From positions 51,197 through 115,196 of the forward strand of contig JBDHQI010000012.1 in NCBI GenBank assembly GCA_039806955.1: 64,000 bases of DNA, given 5' to 3'. This stretch comes from JADLHS01 sp039806955 (GTDB lineage Bacteria; Verrucomicrobiota; Verrucomicrobiia; Limisphaerales; JADLHS01). Position numbers and translations under genes: made by a program. Positions 1 to 8,578 of the stretch are shown here, one piece after another. Positions within the stretch are counted from its first letter, which is position 1. Every line of letters starts with the position of its first letter. The notes below the pieces were generated by a model, which made no database searches, had not been told where the DNA came from, and saw only the letters and a list, made by a program, of their open reading frames with translations.

Positions 1-1
1 C

Positions 2-61
2 GCCGATACCGTCGCCATTCTGGGCAGCGTGGATATTGTCCTTGGTGAAGTAGATCGTTAA
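2..61 (+). CDS. C-terminal tail of an upstream protein (partial)
   Basis: The first bases read open in one frame to a TAA at 59-61, giving a 19-residue tail ending in GSVDIVLGEVDR. The next gene starts 3-9 bases later on the same strand, so this is probably the end of the preceding gene in the same operon. The residues are too few to assign a family. Because the following genes are signalling proteins, a chemosensory or regulatory protein is possible, but that is only inference from context. Confidence 0.35.
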   Translation, partial: ADTVAILGSVDIVLGEVDR

Positions 62-64
62 TCT

Positions 65-1450
65 GTGGCCATGCTAAATACGAAGCTCTGGCTGCTGCAA
101 CGCGGCTTGAATTCTGATTCGGCGCAAAAGCGATTGGAAACCGTACAGCGCATTCGCGCGCTTAAGGACCCGGCGGCGGTCAACGTGCTGATTGACGCCT
201 TGCGCGATCCCGAGGCTGCCGTGCGCGCGGAAGTTGTCGCCGCATTGAGCGATTTTGAAGGCGTCGTCGCGCTCAAACCCTTGATTGACATGTTGCGTGA
301 TCCCAGTGACGCCGTGCAGGAACTGGTCGCGCAAGCGCTGAAAAAAATCGGCAGCAAGGCAGCGATTGACGGCTTGGTCGGAGCACTGCTGCGTGGCACG
401 CCCGGGGTGCAATATCACGTAGCCCAGGCGTTGCGCGCGCTGAATTGGACCCCGCGAAATGTCGCCGAGCAAATCCCCTTCTTCATCGCTTGTGGCGATT
501 TCAAGCGCGTGACCATGTTTGGTTCGATGGCTTTGGGGCCGTTGACCAGCGTGTTGCGGAGCGGGAGCTACGAGCGGCGCGTGGCGGCCGCAACGGCTCT
601 GGGCGAACTGGGCGAAGCTGCCGGGCTCAAACCGCTTCTGGACACCTTGAAGGATCACGAGCCGATGGTGCGCGTCGCAGTGGTCAATAGTCTTGCAAGT
701 ATGGGCGATAAACAGGCGGTGCCCGGCTTGATCTCGCTTTTGCGCGATCGCGTGCGCAATGTGCGTGTGGCCGCCGTTACTGCGTTGGGTCAGTTGGGAG
801 ACGTGCAAGCCGTCGCCCCGCTGCTGAAATTGGCGCGCGATCGCGATTGGGAAGTGCGCGCGGCTTTGGCCGAAGCACTCAGGCGCTTGGGCGATCATGC
901 GGCCTTGCCCGCAGTTACGGAGTTGTTACAAGACCGCGATGCGGAAGTGCGGCAACACGCTGCCGACGCCTTGGGCTATATTGGCGATGAAAATTCCATG
1001 GAGCGTTTGATTCTGGCGATGGTGGATGAACACATGGGGGTGCGGCAGGCGGCGGCGCGCGCGCTGGCTTCCTTGGAGCCGTATTGGGAACGCCACGCCA
1101 CCGCCAAAGCATTGGTGCCGCAGTTGCAGGATGCCGCGCGGCATCGTGAGCCAGGCGTGCAGTTTGCCGCCGTGCAACTGATCCGCCGCATCACCGGGCG
1201 GCGCGGTGGCGAACTGGCCCGCCCGCCCGGCGTGATGGGCGGCGACCTCACCGGCGACCGGGTATTTGACGTGTTGCAAATCCTCTTGCGCGACGGCGAT
1301 GCGGACGTGCGCCTCGCTGCGGTGGAAGCGGTCATCCGATTGAATCTGCCCGCGAGTATTCCCGCGCTGCAATCTTTGTTGAACGACAAGAATCGTTGGG
1401 TGAAACAGACGGCCGACAAGGGATTATCCGCGCTCATGGCCGGGCGATGA
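65..1450 (+). CDS. HEAT-repeat protein
   Basis: A 461-residue protein built almost wholly of about 31-residue alpha-helical HEAT/PBS-lyase-like repeats with the recurrent pattern D..VR..A..ALG..GD..A...L. There is no signal peptide or membrane segment, so it is cytoplasmic. Such proteins act as scaffolds or binding surfaces; no catalytic residues are seen. A GTG at 65 is the first start and an ATG at 71 lies two codons in; either is plausible. It follows the stop of the previous gene by a few bases and precedes a REC-DUF4388 regulator, which suggests it is a partner in that signalling module. The architecture is clear; the function is inferred from context only. Confidence 0.85.
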   Translation: MAMLNTKLWLLQRGLNSDSAQKRLETVQRIRALKDPAAVNVLIDALRDPEAAVRAEVVAALSDFEGVVALKPLIDMLRDPSDAVQELVAQALKKIGSKAAIDGLVGALLRGTPGVQYHVAQALRALNWTPRNVAEQIPFFIACGDFKRVTMFGSMALGPLTSVLRSGSYERRVAAATALGELGEAAGLKPLLDTLKDHEPMVRVAVVNSLASMGDKQAVPGLISLLRDRVRNVRVAAVTALGQLGDVQAVAPLLKLARDRDWEVRAALAEALRRLGDHAALPAVTELLQDRDAEVRQHAADALGYIGDENSMERLILAMVDEHMGVRQAAARALASLEPYWERHATAKALVPQLQDAARHREPGVQFAAVQLIRRITGRRGGELARPPGVMGGDLTGDRVFDVLQILLRDGDADVRLAAVEAVIRLNLPASIPALQSLLNDKNRWVKQTADKGLSALMAGR

Positions 1451-1554
1451 ATTTTCCTGGCCGCGAAAGTTTGTTGAAATGGAGAGGAATTCGCTTCCCT
1501 TTTTCCGGTTGCTCCTTCTGAATTAAAGCAGACTTGTCAGCCAGCAACGTCAAC

Positions 1555-2691
1555 ATGAGTGATACCGGGACATCAGCCACACCATCCAACGGTTTGCGTC
1601 GGGTGTTGTTTGTGGATGACGAAGAGCCGTTTTTGGAAACGGTGCGCGAGCTGATGGGCGTGCTGAGTCAGGGGCAATGGGAAATTCTGACCGCCACGAG
1701 CGCCAGCCAGGCGTTCGGGATGTTGCAAAAGCAATCGGTGGACCTGGCGGTGATTGACATGCAGATGGGCGTCATGGACGGCTTGCAAATGTTGTCCCTG
1801 CTTAATCGCGGCTATCCCAACGTGCAAAAGGTCGTGCTGACTGGCTTCGTGACGGAGAAGTATCGGACCGCCTGTTTGAGCAACGGCGCGGAGCTGTTCC
1901 TGCAAAAACCCACGAACCCCTCCGGTTGGCAGAGCCTGTACGGAATTCTGAACGAACTGCTGAAACTTCATTCCGAGGAAGGTTTCCGCGGTGTCCTTCG
2001 GCGCGTCGGTTTGCAAGACATCATTCAGATGGAATGTCTGGCGCGCAGCTCCTCGATCCTGGAAATCACCAACGCTGGCATAACCGGACGAATTTTTATT
2101 GAAACAGGTCAGATCGTCCATGCGGAAAGCGGCGCCCTTACGGGCGAGGACGCATTCAATCATTTGCTGGCGCTGACCGGGGGACAGTTCGTGTTGAAAC
2201 CGTTCAGCGAGCCGGCCACGCGTTCGATCAATGGGCAGTGGGAATTCCTGTTGATGGAAGCCGCGCGTAAAAGTGATGAAACTCGGGAAGCGCTCGCCGC
2301 CAACCCGCCCGAAGTGCCTGCCGCCGCAACCATCACCGCTGAAGCCGCGCAATTAGAAACCGACGGCGCAGTTGATCCCTCCAAGCTGAAGGTTGACTAT
2401 TCCTACGGCGCGGTGCCCATTGTGCCGTCGGGCGTCGCCACGCAGCCGCAGGTGGATGAGTTGTTGATCCTTTCCAGCCAGGGCGAAATTATCTATGGAT
2501 GGCAGTGTCCCAACATGGATTTGTGGGTGAATTTTTTTGAGTTTGTTTCCCAACGCGGCCAACGTCTGGCGCAACTGTTGCCGCTGGGGGATTTTGACCG
2601 TTTGGAAATCCAAAGCGGTGGCGCGCGCGCTGTGGTGTTGCTGACCCCCAACCACGGCGTCATGGTCAAAACCCGAAAGGTGGTCGTCTGA
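1555..2691 (+). CDS. Response regulator with REC and DUF4388 (PATAN) domains
   Basis: A 378-residue protein. Residues about 15-125 form a receiver domain: acidic pair DD at 21-22, phospho-acceptor Asp68 in AVIDMQMG, and the conserved Lys in LQKPTN. Residues about 145-250 match DUF4388/PATAN (GVLRRVGLQDIIQMECLARS, then IFIETGQIVHAESG), a domain found with receivers and GTPase-signalling proteins in Deltaproteobacteria, Cyanobacteria and PVC bacteria. The C-terminal 90 residues look like a roadblock/LC7-type fold, but that match is weak. There is no DNA-binding domain, so output is probably by protein contact. ATG 1555 is preferred; an in-frame TTG at 1534 is possible. The next gene begins one base after the stop. 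Confidence 0.85.
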   Translation: MSDTGTSATPSNGLRRVLFVDDEEPFLETVRELMGVLSQGQWEILTATSASQAFGMLQKQSVDLAVIDMQMGVMDGLQMLSLLNRGYPNVQKVVLTGFVTEKYRTACLSNGAELFLQKPTNPSGWQSLYGILNELLKLHSEEGFRGVLRRVGLQDIIQMECLARSSSILEITNAGITGRIFIETGQIVHAESGALTGEDAFNHLLALTGGQFVLKPFSEPATRSINGQWEFLLMEAARKSDETREALAANPPEVPAAATITAEAAQLETDGAVDPSKLKVDYSYGAVPIVPSGVATQPQVDELLILSSQGEIIYGWQCPNMDLWVNFFEFVSQRGQRLAQLLPLGDFDRLEIQSGGARAVVLLTPNHGVMVKTRKVVV

Positions 2692-2692
2692 G

Positions 2693-3058
2693 ATGAGTGA
2701 CGTCAGCAAGGAGCAAATATTAGCCTGGCTGCAAGCGACGCCACCCGCCCGTGGAATGTTGGTGCGCGGCATCCGCTTTGCCGATGCGACTTTCTTCAGT
2801 GACGTGGATGCGCGCGAATTTTCCGCGTCCGCCCTGGAACAAGCCTGGCGTATTGTCGCCGATACGTTTCAAGTTCTCAGCGCCCAACATCTGCCACCGA
2901 TGCGGCTCAGTTGGACCCACGAACGCACGATCTTATACTGCGCCCGCCGCGACGACGGCGCCATCTTTGGCGCGTTTGTGTCACGTCGCGCCACGGATTT
3001 CGATCCCAACGCATTGAACAAAATGTTGAGTGACTTCCAACAACTTGGCGCGGACTGA
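2693..3058 (+). CDS. Small roadblock/LC7-like hypothetical protein
   Basis: A 121-residue soluble protein starting one base after the preceding regulator's TGA, so the two are almost certainly co-translated. The alternating pattern in RLSWTHERTILYCARRDDGA followed by an acidic helix resembles the roadblock/LC7 fold used by small GTPase partners, but no diagnostic motif is present and the assignment is inferred. It has no signal peptide or membrane segment. Its tight coupling to a REC-DUF4388 protein points to a role in the same signalling complex. Confidence 0.7.
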   Translation: MSDVSKEQILAWLQATPPARGMLVRGIRFADATFFSDVDAREFSASALEQAWRIVADTFQVLSAQHLPPMRLSWTHERTILYCARRDDGAIFGAFVSRRATDFDPNALNKMLSDFQQLGAD

Positions 3059-3120
3059 CGCTGACGGCGCCGGGCGCGCCAGTGAGTCGGTCCGCAATGG
3101 AACGTACCAGGCTTGTCGCC

Positions 3121-4275
3121 ATGAACTTTGAATTTGCCACTACCACCAGGACCATTTTCGGTGCCGGCAAACTCGCCGAATTGGGGGACCTGGTGGTTGG
3201 ATTTGGCTCGCGAGCGTTGTTGATAACCGGCGCGCGTTCCACTCCAACCCGGACGATTCTATTACTATTGGAGCGGGTGGGGGTTCAGGCGACACCATAT
3301 ACGGTTGCTTCGGAACCCACCGTTGCCATGGTGGAAGCAGGTTTGAAACTTGGCCGGACAACGCAAAGTGATTTCGTAATCGCCTGTGGCGGCGGCAGTG
3401 TGTTGGACACCGGCAAGGCCATCGCCGCTTTGCTCGCTAATGAAGGACCGTTGTGGGACTACTTGGAAATCGTCGGGAGCGGAAAGAAATTAGCCCGATT
3501 ATCGCGACCGTTCATTGCCATTCCCACCACGTCCGGTACCGGCACTGAAGTGACCCGCAACGCAGTCCTCAGCGTGCCTGAACAGCGAATCAAAGTCAGC
3601 TTGCGCAGCGTGTTAATGTTGCCGACGGTGGCGTTACTTGATCCGGAATTAACGTATGCGCTTCCGCCCGGATTGACGGCCAGCAGTGGAATGGATGCGC
3701 TGACGCAGCTCATTGAGCCGTTTGTGTGTCGCCGCGCCAACCCGCTGACCGATGCCATCTGTCGGGAAGGAATTTCATTGGTGGCAAACTCCCTGCCTCA
3801 AGCGTTTCACGATGGGACGAACTCCGTTGCCCGCGCCAACCTGGCCCTGGCGAGCTGGTTTGGCGGTCTGGCCCTGGCAAATGCAGGTCTCGGTGCGGTA
3901 CACGGTCTGGCGGGCCCGATTGGGGGAATGTTTCCGGCGCCACATGGCGCGATCTGTGCCGCGTTGTTGCCGTTCGTGATGGCGGCAAATCTCAAAGCTT
4001 TGCGACAACGCTCCGCTCCTGACGCCACTACCGTGCGATTCGATCAAGTCGCGCAGTGGTTGACTGGAAACGCCGCCGCCCGCGCGGATGATGGGGTGAA
4101 GTGGGTGGCTGACTTGGTCGCCGAATTGAAAATTCCTCCCTTGCGAAGTTACGGCGTTGACTTCAGTTGCTTTCCTGAACTGCTGCAAAAAGCCACCAAC
4201 GCGAGCAGCATGAAGGCTAATCCGATCGAACTGTCAGTAGAGGAATTGGCCGTCATCGTCACCAGCGCCATCTGA
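3121..4275 (+). CDS. Iron-containing alcohol dehydrogenase
   Basis: A 384-residue group III (Fe-ADH) dehydrogenase that oxidises or reduces alcohol/aldehyde groups with NAD(P). Visible hallmarks are the dinucleotide-binding GGGSVLDTGKAIAAL near residue 95, IPTTSGTGTEV near 140, the DPELTYALPPGLTASSGMDAL block near 185, and the metal-binding histidines in GAVHGLAGPIGG and APHGAICAALLP. ATG 3121 gives the family-typical start MNFEFATTTRTIFGAGKL; in-frame GTG 3082 and ATG 3097 would add non-conserved residues. The substrate cannot be read from the sequence. It stands about 60 bases after the roadblock-like gene and could be in the same transcript. Confidence 0.92.
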   Translation: MNFEFATTTRTIFGAGKLAELGDLVVGFGSRALLITGARSTPTRTILLLLERVGVQATPYTVASEPTVAMVEAGLKLGRTTQSDFVIACGGGSVLDTGKAIAALLANEGPLWDYLEIVGSGKKLARLSRPFIAIPTTSGTGTEVTRNAVLSVPEQRIKVSLRSVLMLPTVALLDPELTYALPPGLTASSGMDALTQLIEPFVCRRANPLTDAICREGISLVANSLPQAFHDGTNSVARANLALASWFGGLALANAGLGAVHGLAGPIGGMFPAPHGAICAALLPFVMAANLKALRQRSAPDATTVRFDQVAQWLTGNAAARADDGVKWVADLVAELKIPPLRSYGVDFSCFPELLQKATNASSMKANPIELSVEELAVIVTSAI

Positions 4276-4293
4276 GGTGACGCGCTCAAGGCC

Positions 4294-5022
4294 CTAAAAC
4301 TTTTTGTTCCATTCGCCCGATTGGTATTTTTCCAAAAGCTCTGACGTAATGGCCGGTGGTGACAAGAGGTGGGTAACGCTCCACGCTTTCTGTAGCGCTC
4401 GTTTAATATCGGCTGCCAGTAGAGGTAGATTGGTTACGAATTTATCGTGCGCGCGTCCGCGGCGATAATCAGGTTGTTGCGATGGAAATTTCAGCAGCCG
4501 ATCAACCAACGCGAGATCGAATGCGTACAGCATCGTGCCGTGAAACAAGAGAAACCGCTTTCGTCGGCGTTGCGAATTTCCGGAAAATTTCAACGCGCCA
4601 ATTGCCAAATCCGTATGGCCGCGGACCTGCACCACGCCACCGTTGGCGACTGAAGCTCCGATCAGCGAGGCGAGCGCAGCCCGATTACGCTCCATGACGA
4701 ACCGATTGGTGCTGGTGACATTGCGCGTCGGCCCAGTGTCGGCGATCCGGAGGATGAGAGTATAATTAAGACATCCCGGGCCTTGTACCACCGTGCCGCC
4801 GCCGGAGCAGCGCCGGAATATCGGAACTCCGAGCGTCGCGCAGGTTTCCGCCTTCACCTCAGTCGCAATTTTATTGGCATAGCCAACCACCACGAAAGGC
4901 AGCGGCGATTCCCAAAAGCGCAGCGTCTCGCCGCCTTGCCCGGTTTCCGCCAGGTCCAACAACACCTCGTCGATCGCCAGATTTTCAGCCGGGGTGGGTA
5001 GGGTGAGATCAAGCAACGTCAT
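4294..5022 (-). CDS. Lipoate--protein ligase A family protein (BPL/LplA/LipB fold)
   Basis: A 242-residue cytoplasmic protein with the lipoate/biotin ligase fold. The motif RRCSGGGTVVQGPGCLNYTL near residue 70 is the family glycine-rich lipoate-binding loop. DLAIGALKFSGNSQRRRKRF near 140 carries the invariant substrate Lys and the segment that leads to FHGTMLY. It lacks the C-terminal accessory domain of Escherichia coli LplA, so it may be a lipoyl transferase, an octanoyltransferase-like enzyme or a ligase needing a partner. It is transcribed towards the Fe-ADH gene (convergent) and divergently from the small gene at 5343. Confidence 0.85.
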   Translation of the reverse strand: MTLLDLTLPTPAENLAIDEVLLDLAETGQGGETLRFWESPLPFVVVGYANKIATEVKAETCATLGVPIFRRCSGGGTVVQGPGCLNYTLILRIADTGPTRNVTSTNRFVMERNRAALASLIGASVANGGVVQVRGHTDLAIGALKFSGNSQRRRKRFLLFHGTMLYAFDLALVDRLLKFPSQQPDYRRGRAHDKFVTNLPLLAADIKRALQKAWSVTHLLSPPAITSELLEKYQSGEWNKKF

Positions 5023-5342
5023 GGAATATATTCACCGTAACGAAGGCGTCGGTGTGCGGATGTTGTTGATGGGTTCTAATCGCATTGTCGGCCGCGAGGT
5101 AAGTAACGCAATTCGTGCGTGAAAGGAAGTTTTTCCAAATGCCGCCTGAGTGCAGGTCGGCGGTTGAAATTCGAGTTCGAAATCCGATTGTCAATACCGG
5201 CGTGAATTGCGAACCTGAACGCGGGCGGACGGTTGGTTTTCCTGATTAATTTACCGTGTGCGGGCAAAGCCTTCAGTCCGTCCGATTTTCATTTCACTCC
5301 ACCACGCGGCGACGAGTGACTGCGGGCTAAGACACATTTATC
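5023..5342. other. Divergent intergenic region
   Basis: About 320 bases between the lipoate-ligase-like gene and the small gene at 5343, which diverge here. It must hold promoters for both. I see no convincing coding frame, no RNA gene and no clear operator. Confidence 0.4.
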
Positions 5343-5582
5343 ATGAGGAATATCAAACTTATTTGGGACTTCCGAGGTCCTTCAGGTCAGAAGACGGCCG
5401 AACACCACGAACATCACGTCGAGGAGTTTCTTCAAGCCAAAAACTTGAAAGCCGAGCAAACCGGCGTGGAAACGCTCAACGCGATGCACTCGATTTGCTT
5501 CCTGATTGTGGAGGAAGCCAATTTGGAGCCGATTCGTAACGCGCTGCGACCACATCGCGCCACCTGGTGCGAACCCAACTGA
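5343..5582 (+). CDS. Small conserved hypothetical protein, His-rich
   Basis: A 79-residue protein starting MRNIKLIWDFRGPSG with the cluster TAEHHEHHVEEFL and ending in ALRPHRATWCEPN. It resembles, from memory, a family of about 75-80-residue uncharacterised proteins known mainly from Bacteroidetes that share the opening IKLIWDFRG and the HH-rich helix; no function is known to me. The His/Glu cluster could bind metal, which is inference. There is no signal peptide. It lies between two unrelated genes and is probably monocistronic or read through into the phosphodiesterase gene 127 bases downstream. Confidence 0.75.
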   Translation: MRNIKLIWDFRGPSGQKTAEHHEHHVEEFLQAKNLKAEQTGVETLNAMHSICFLIVEEANLEPIRNALRPHRATWCEPN

Positions 5583-5709
5583 CGTTATCAAAGCCCGCCC
5601 GAGTTTGTTAGGAGTAACCTCGCCGCGAACCGCGACCTCGCTGAATTGTTTGGATTCGGGTAAAAAAACCTTGGGCGAATCCTCATTCTCCACCAACAAT
5701 ACGTTTGCA

Positions 5710-7107
5710 ATGAGCAAAGAACTTCCCGAGAACACTGGTCTCACTTCCTGGCCCATCCGGTTGTTCCTCGTCGTCGCGTTGTGTTTTCCACTGCTTCAAG
5801 TCAAGGCCGCCACGGATCGGGTGGTCGTCCTGATCAGTGTGGACGGTTTGGCTGGTTTCTATCTCGACGATCCGCAGGCTGATATTCCCAACCTCCGCGC
5901 GCTGGCCGCGGGTGGCGCGCGTTCTGCCGCCATGCTGGCTTCCACGCCGACGGTGACCTGGCCGAATCATACCACTCTGGTTACCGGGGTAACCCCGGCT
6001 CGTCACGGCGTGGTGGGTAACAACTACTTTAATCGCGGCACGGGCAAACGCGTTACTTTGATCGCCGATCCCGTGTTCGACAAGGACCAGATCGTGAAGG
6101 TGCCAACAATTTACGATGTGGCCAAGGCGAACGGTTTGGTGACGGCGGCGCTTCGGTGGCCGGCGACTCGGAACGCCAAAACTCTGGACTGGACCATCCC
6201 GGACATCGGTTCGCCACAGTTGCGTGAAAAGTATTCCACTCCTTCGCTCTGGGCCGAATGTGAGCGCACCGGACTTTCAGTGAACAAAGCGAAAACTGCG
6301 GACGGCGAACCCGGCTTTACCGACCGGATGGATGGCGCTTTCACCCAGATTTTTAATCGCGTTTTGCGCGAACACCGCCCGCAACTGGCTTTGTTACACC
6401 TCTTGAATGTGGATCACACGCAGCACCTTTACGGACCGCGCTCGCCGGAAGCTTACGCGGCCATCCAAGGCGCGGATCACTGCGTTGGTCTGGTATGGGA
6501 GGAATTGAAACGAGACTTTCCAGGGCGCGCCGCGTTGTTCGTGGTTTCTGACCATGGCTTTTCGCCCATCGAGAAAATCATTTTGCCAAACGTCATTCTG
6601 AAAAATGAAGCCATTAGCACGCAGACGGGAACGAAGAATCCTGGTGATGTGTTTGCCTTGGCCCAGGGCGGTTCGGCCTTCATCTACATCCGCAATGAAG
6701 CCCGGCGTGAAGCACTGGAAACCAAATTGCGCCGCGTCTTTGCGGATACGGAAGGCGTGGCTCATGTCATCGGCCCGGATCAATTTGCCGCCTACGGTGT
6801 GGCTAATCCGCGGCAAGACCCCCACGCGCCGGATTTGATTTTATTCGCGAAATTGGGATATGCGTTCGGAAATACGGCGGCGGGCGCGTTGCCGTTTCAG
6901 GATAAACCGGAGCGTCGGGGCACGCACGGTCACGACCCGCATCAGCCCGAACTGCACGCCGCTTTCGTCGCCTGGGGCGACGGCATCAAACCGGGTGTAA
7001 AGCTCGCCGAGATTTCCAATCTTGACGTCGCACCCACGATCGCTAGCTTGCTCGGCGTGGATTTCCCGGCGGATGGCAAGGTTTTGACCTCCGTATTAAC
7101 CAACTAA
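5710..7107 (+). CDS. Secreted nucleotide pyrophosphatase/phosphodiesterase-like enzyme
   Basis: A 465-residue member of the alkaline phosphatase superfamily, closest in motifs to NPP-type phosphodiesterases. After a signal peptide (residues about 16-37, LFLVVALCFPLLQVKA) come the first metal Asp in ISVDGLAG, the nucleophile Thr in TPTVTWPNHTTLVTG, the second metal set in NVDHTQHLYGP, VSDHGFSP, and the distal His in THGHDPHQPE. It should hydrolyse phosphodiester or pyrophosphate bonds outside the cytoplasm. ATG 5710 places the signal peptide correctly; the longer open frame starting at 5506 overlaps the previous gene. The next gene, 11 bases on, encodes a second enzyme of the same superfamily. 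Confidence 0.9.
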   Translation: MSKELPENTGLTSWPIRLFLVVALCFPLLQVKAATDRVVVLISVDGLAGFYLDDPQADIPNLRALAAGGARSAAMLASTPTVTWPNHTTLVTGVTPARHGVVGNNYFNRGTGKRVTLIADPVFDKDQIVKVPTIYDVAKANGLVTAALRWPATRNAKTLDWTIPDIGSPQLREKYSTPSLWAECERTGLSVNKAKTADGEPGFTDRMDGAFTQIFNRVLREHRPQLALLHLLNVDHTQHLYGPRSPEAYAAIQGADHCVGLVWEELKRDFPGRAALFVVSDHGFSPIEKIILPNVILKNEAISTQTGTKNPGDVFALAQGGSAFIYIRNEARREALETKLRRVFADTEGVAHVIGPDQFAAYGVANPRQDPHAPDLILFAKLGYAFGNTAAGALPFQDKPERRGTHGHDPHQPELHAAFVAWGDGIKPGVKLAEISNLDVAPTIASLLGVDFPADGKVLTSVLTN

Positions 7108-7118
7108 AACCAATCTTA

Positions 7119-8264
7119 ATGACACGAAACAAGATGAATCTGATGCTTCTCCCTTGGCATAAAAACCTGCTGCTAACGGCCACCCTGCTGATGGGGTTGG
7201 TTGCGATCAACCCCGATTCGGCGCCGGCTGCCGGCAAATTAAAAACCGAGAACGTGATTCTCATTCACACCGACGGCTTGCGTTGGCAGGAAGTCTTCAC
7301 CGGCGCCGATCCCGCGCTGCTCCCCAAACCCGACAGCAATCATCCGTTGATCGAAACGTACTGGCGCGATACTCCCGAAGCGCGGCGTGAAGCTTTGCTG
7401 CCTTTCTTTTGGCAGGTGATCGCGAAGGAGGGACAGATCTACGGGAATCAAAACAAAGGCAGCGTCGTGCGGGTGACCAACAATAAGTGGTTTTCGTATC
7501 CGGGCCGCAATGAATTTCTGACCGGCTCGGCCGATCCGCGCATCAACAGCAACGCCAAGAAGCCCAATCCCAACGTGACCGTGTTGGAATGGTTGCACCA
7601 GAAACCGGCGTTCAACCACGCCGTGGCCGCTTATAGCGCGTGGGATGTCGTCCCGTACATTATCAATCGTGACCGTTGCGGTTTTCCTGTGATGGGCGGC
7701 TGGGAGCCGGTCCCGGATAAATCTCCGAGTCCACGCATGGCGCTGCTGAACGAATTGATTCGTGACACCACTCCCGCCAATACAGCGGAAGTGTACGACT
7801 CGTTCATCTTTCAAGCGGCGTTGGAGCATCTGGTCACCAAACAACCGCGCGTGCTATACGTGGATTTTCTGGAAACGGATCATTGGGCTCACGCCGGTCA
7901 ATACGGCGCGGTTCTGAACGCCGCCCACAAGTTCGATAGTTACGTACAGCGCCTCTGGGAGACGGTTCAGGCTTCAGACCGTTATCGGAACAAAACCACT
8001 TTGCTCTTGCTCACGGACCATGGCCGCGGGTTGGCGCCGGAAAATTGGAAACACCACGGTCGCAAGATCGAAGGCGCGCAATACATCTGGATGGCTTTCC
8101 TTGGCCCGGACACTCCGGCGCTGGGTGAGCGCGCCAATTGCCCGACAATTACGCAAAGCCAGTTGGCGGCGACCCTGGCCGCCTTCTTGGGTGAGGACTA
8201 TAATCAGGCTGTTCCCCAAGCTGCGCCGCCAGTAGCCGAGGCTTTGCCGGCGGCGGGTAAATAA
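7119..8264 (+). CDS. Secreted alkaline-phosphatase-superfamily (sulfatase-like) enzyme
   Basis: A 381-residue exported protein: signal peptide in residues about 12-38 (NLLLTATLLMGLVAINP), then HTDGLRWQEVF for the first metal site, FSYPGRNEFLTG for the nucleophile Ser, VDFLETDHWAHAG and LLTDHGRG for the remaining metal ligands, and KHHGRK as the last His. This is the alkaline phosphatase/sulfatase fold. The substrate is unknown. It is 11 bases after the NPP-like gene, so the two form a two-gene operon of paralogous-fold hydrolases, perhaps acting in sequence on extracellular phosphorylated or sulfated compounds (inference). Confidence 0.85.
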   Translation: MTRNKMNLMLLPWHKNLLLTATLLMGLVAINPDSAPAAGKLKTENVILIHTDGLRWQEVFTGADPALLPKPDSNHPLIETYWRDTPEARREALLPFFWQVIAKEGQIYGNQNKGSVVRVTNNKWFSYPGRNEFLTGSADPRINSNAKKPNPNVTVLEWLHQKPAFNHAVAAYSAWDVVPYIINRDRCGFPVMGGWEPVPDKSPSPRMALLNELIRDTTPANTAEVYDSFIFQAALEHLVTKQPRVLYVDFLETDHWAHAGQYGAVLNAAHKFDSYVQRLWETVQASDRYRNKTTLLLLTDHGRGLAPENWKHHGRKIEGAQYIWMAFLGPDTPALGERANCPTITQSQLAATLAAFLGEDYNQAVPQAAPPVAEALPAAGK

Positions 8265-8578
8265 TCTTTCACCCAGTCCCCGACCGAACGGTGGGCTTGG
8301 ACGCTTGATTCCTAAAATTCCGAGTGTGCTGAGCGGAACGAAACGCTGTGCGGACGGATTTGATGCGAATCAGCCCGTCGTTATGGTCGGGGTTTGATGG
8401 TAAGATTAAATTTCCTCAACAACCATTCCAGCAATGCACGTTGATCATCAATCGTAGCGCGGCGGACTTGAGTCAATAGATGAATCCGATCCGGTGGTGG
8501 CGGATTGGGGTTCTGCGGAATCTGAAGTCAGGTCGAATTTAACTTGAACAATTCATTGCCGGTTACGTCAATTCCGCT
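8265..8578. other. Intergenic region before the prepilin genes
   Basis: About 314 bases with no convincing open frame or RNA gene. It contains only a short palindrome TTGATCATCAA near 8442. It probably carries the promoter of the prepilin-like gene at 8579. Confidence 0.4.
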
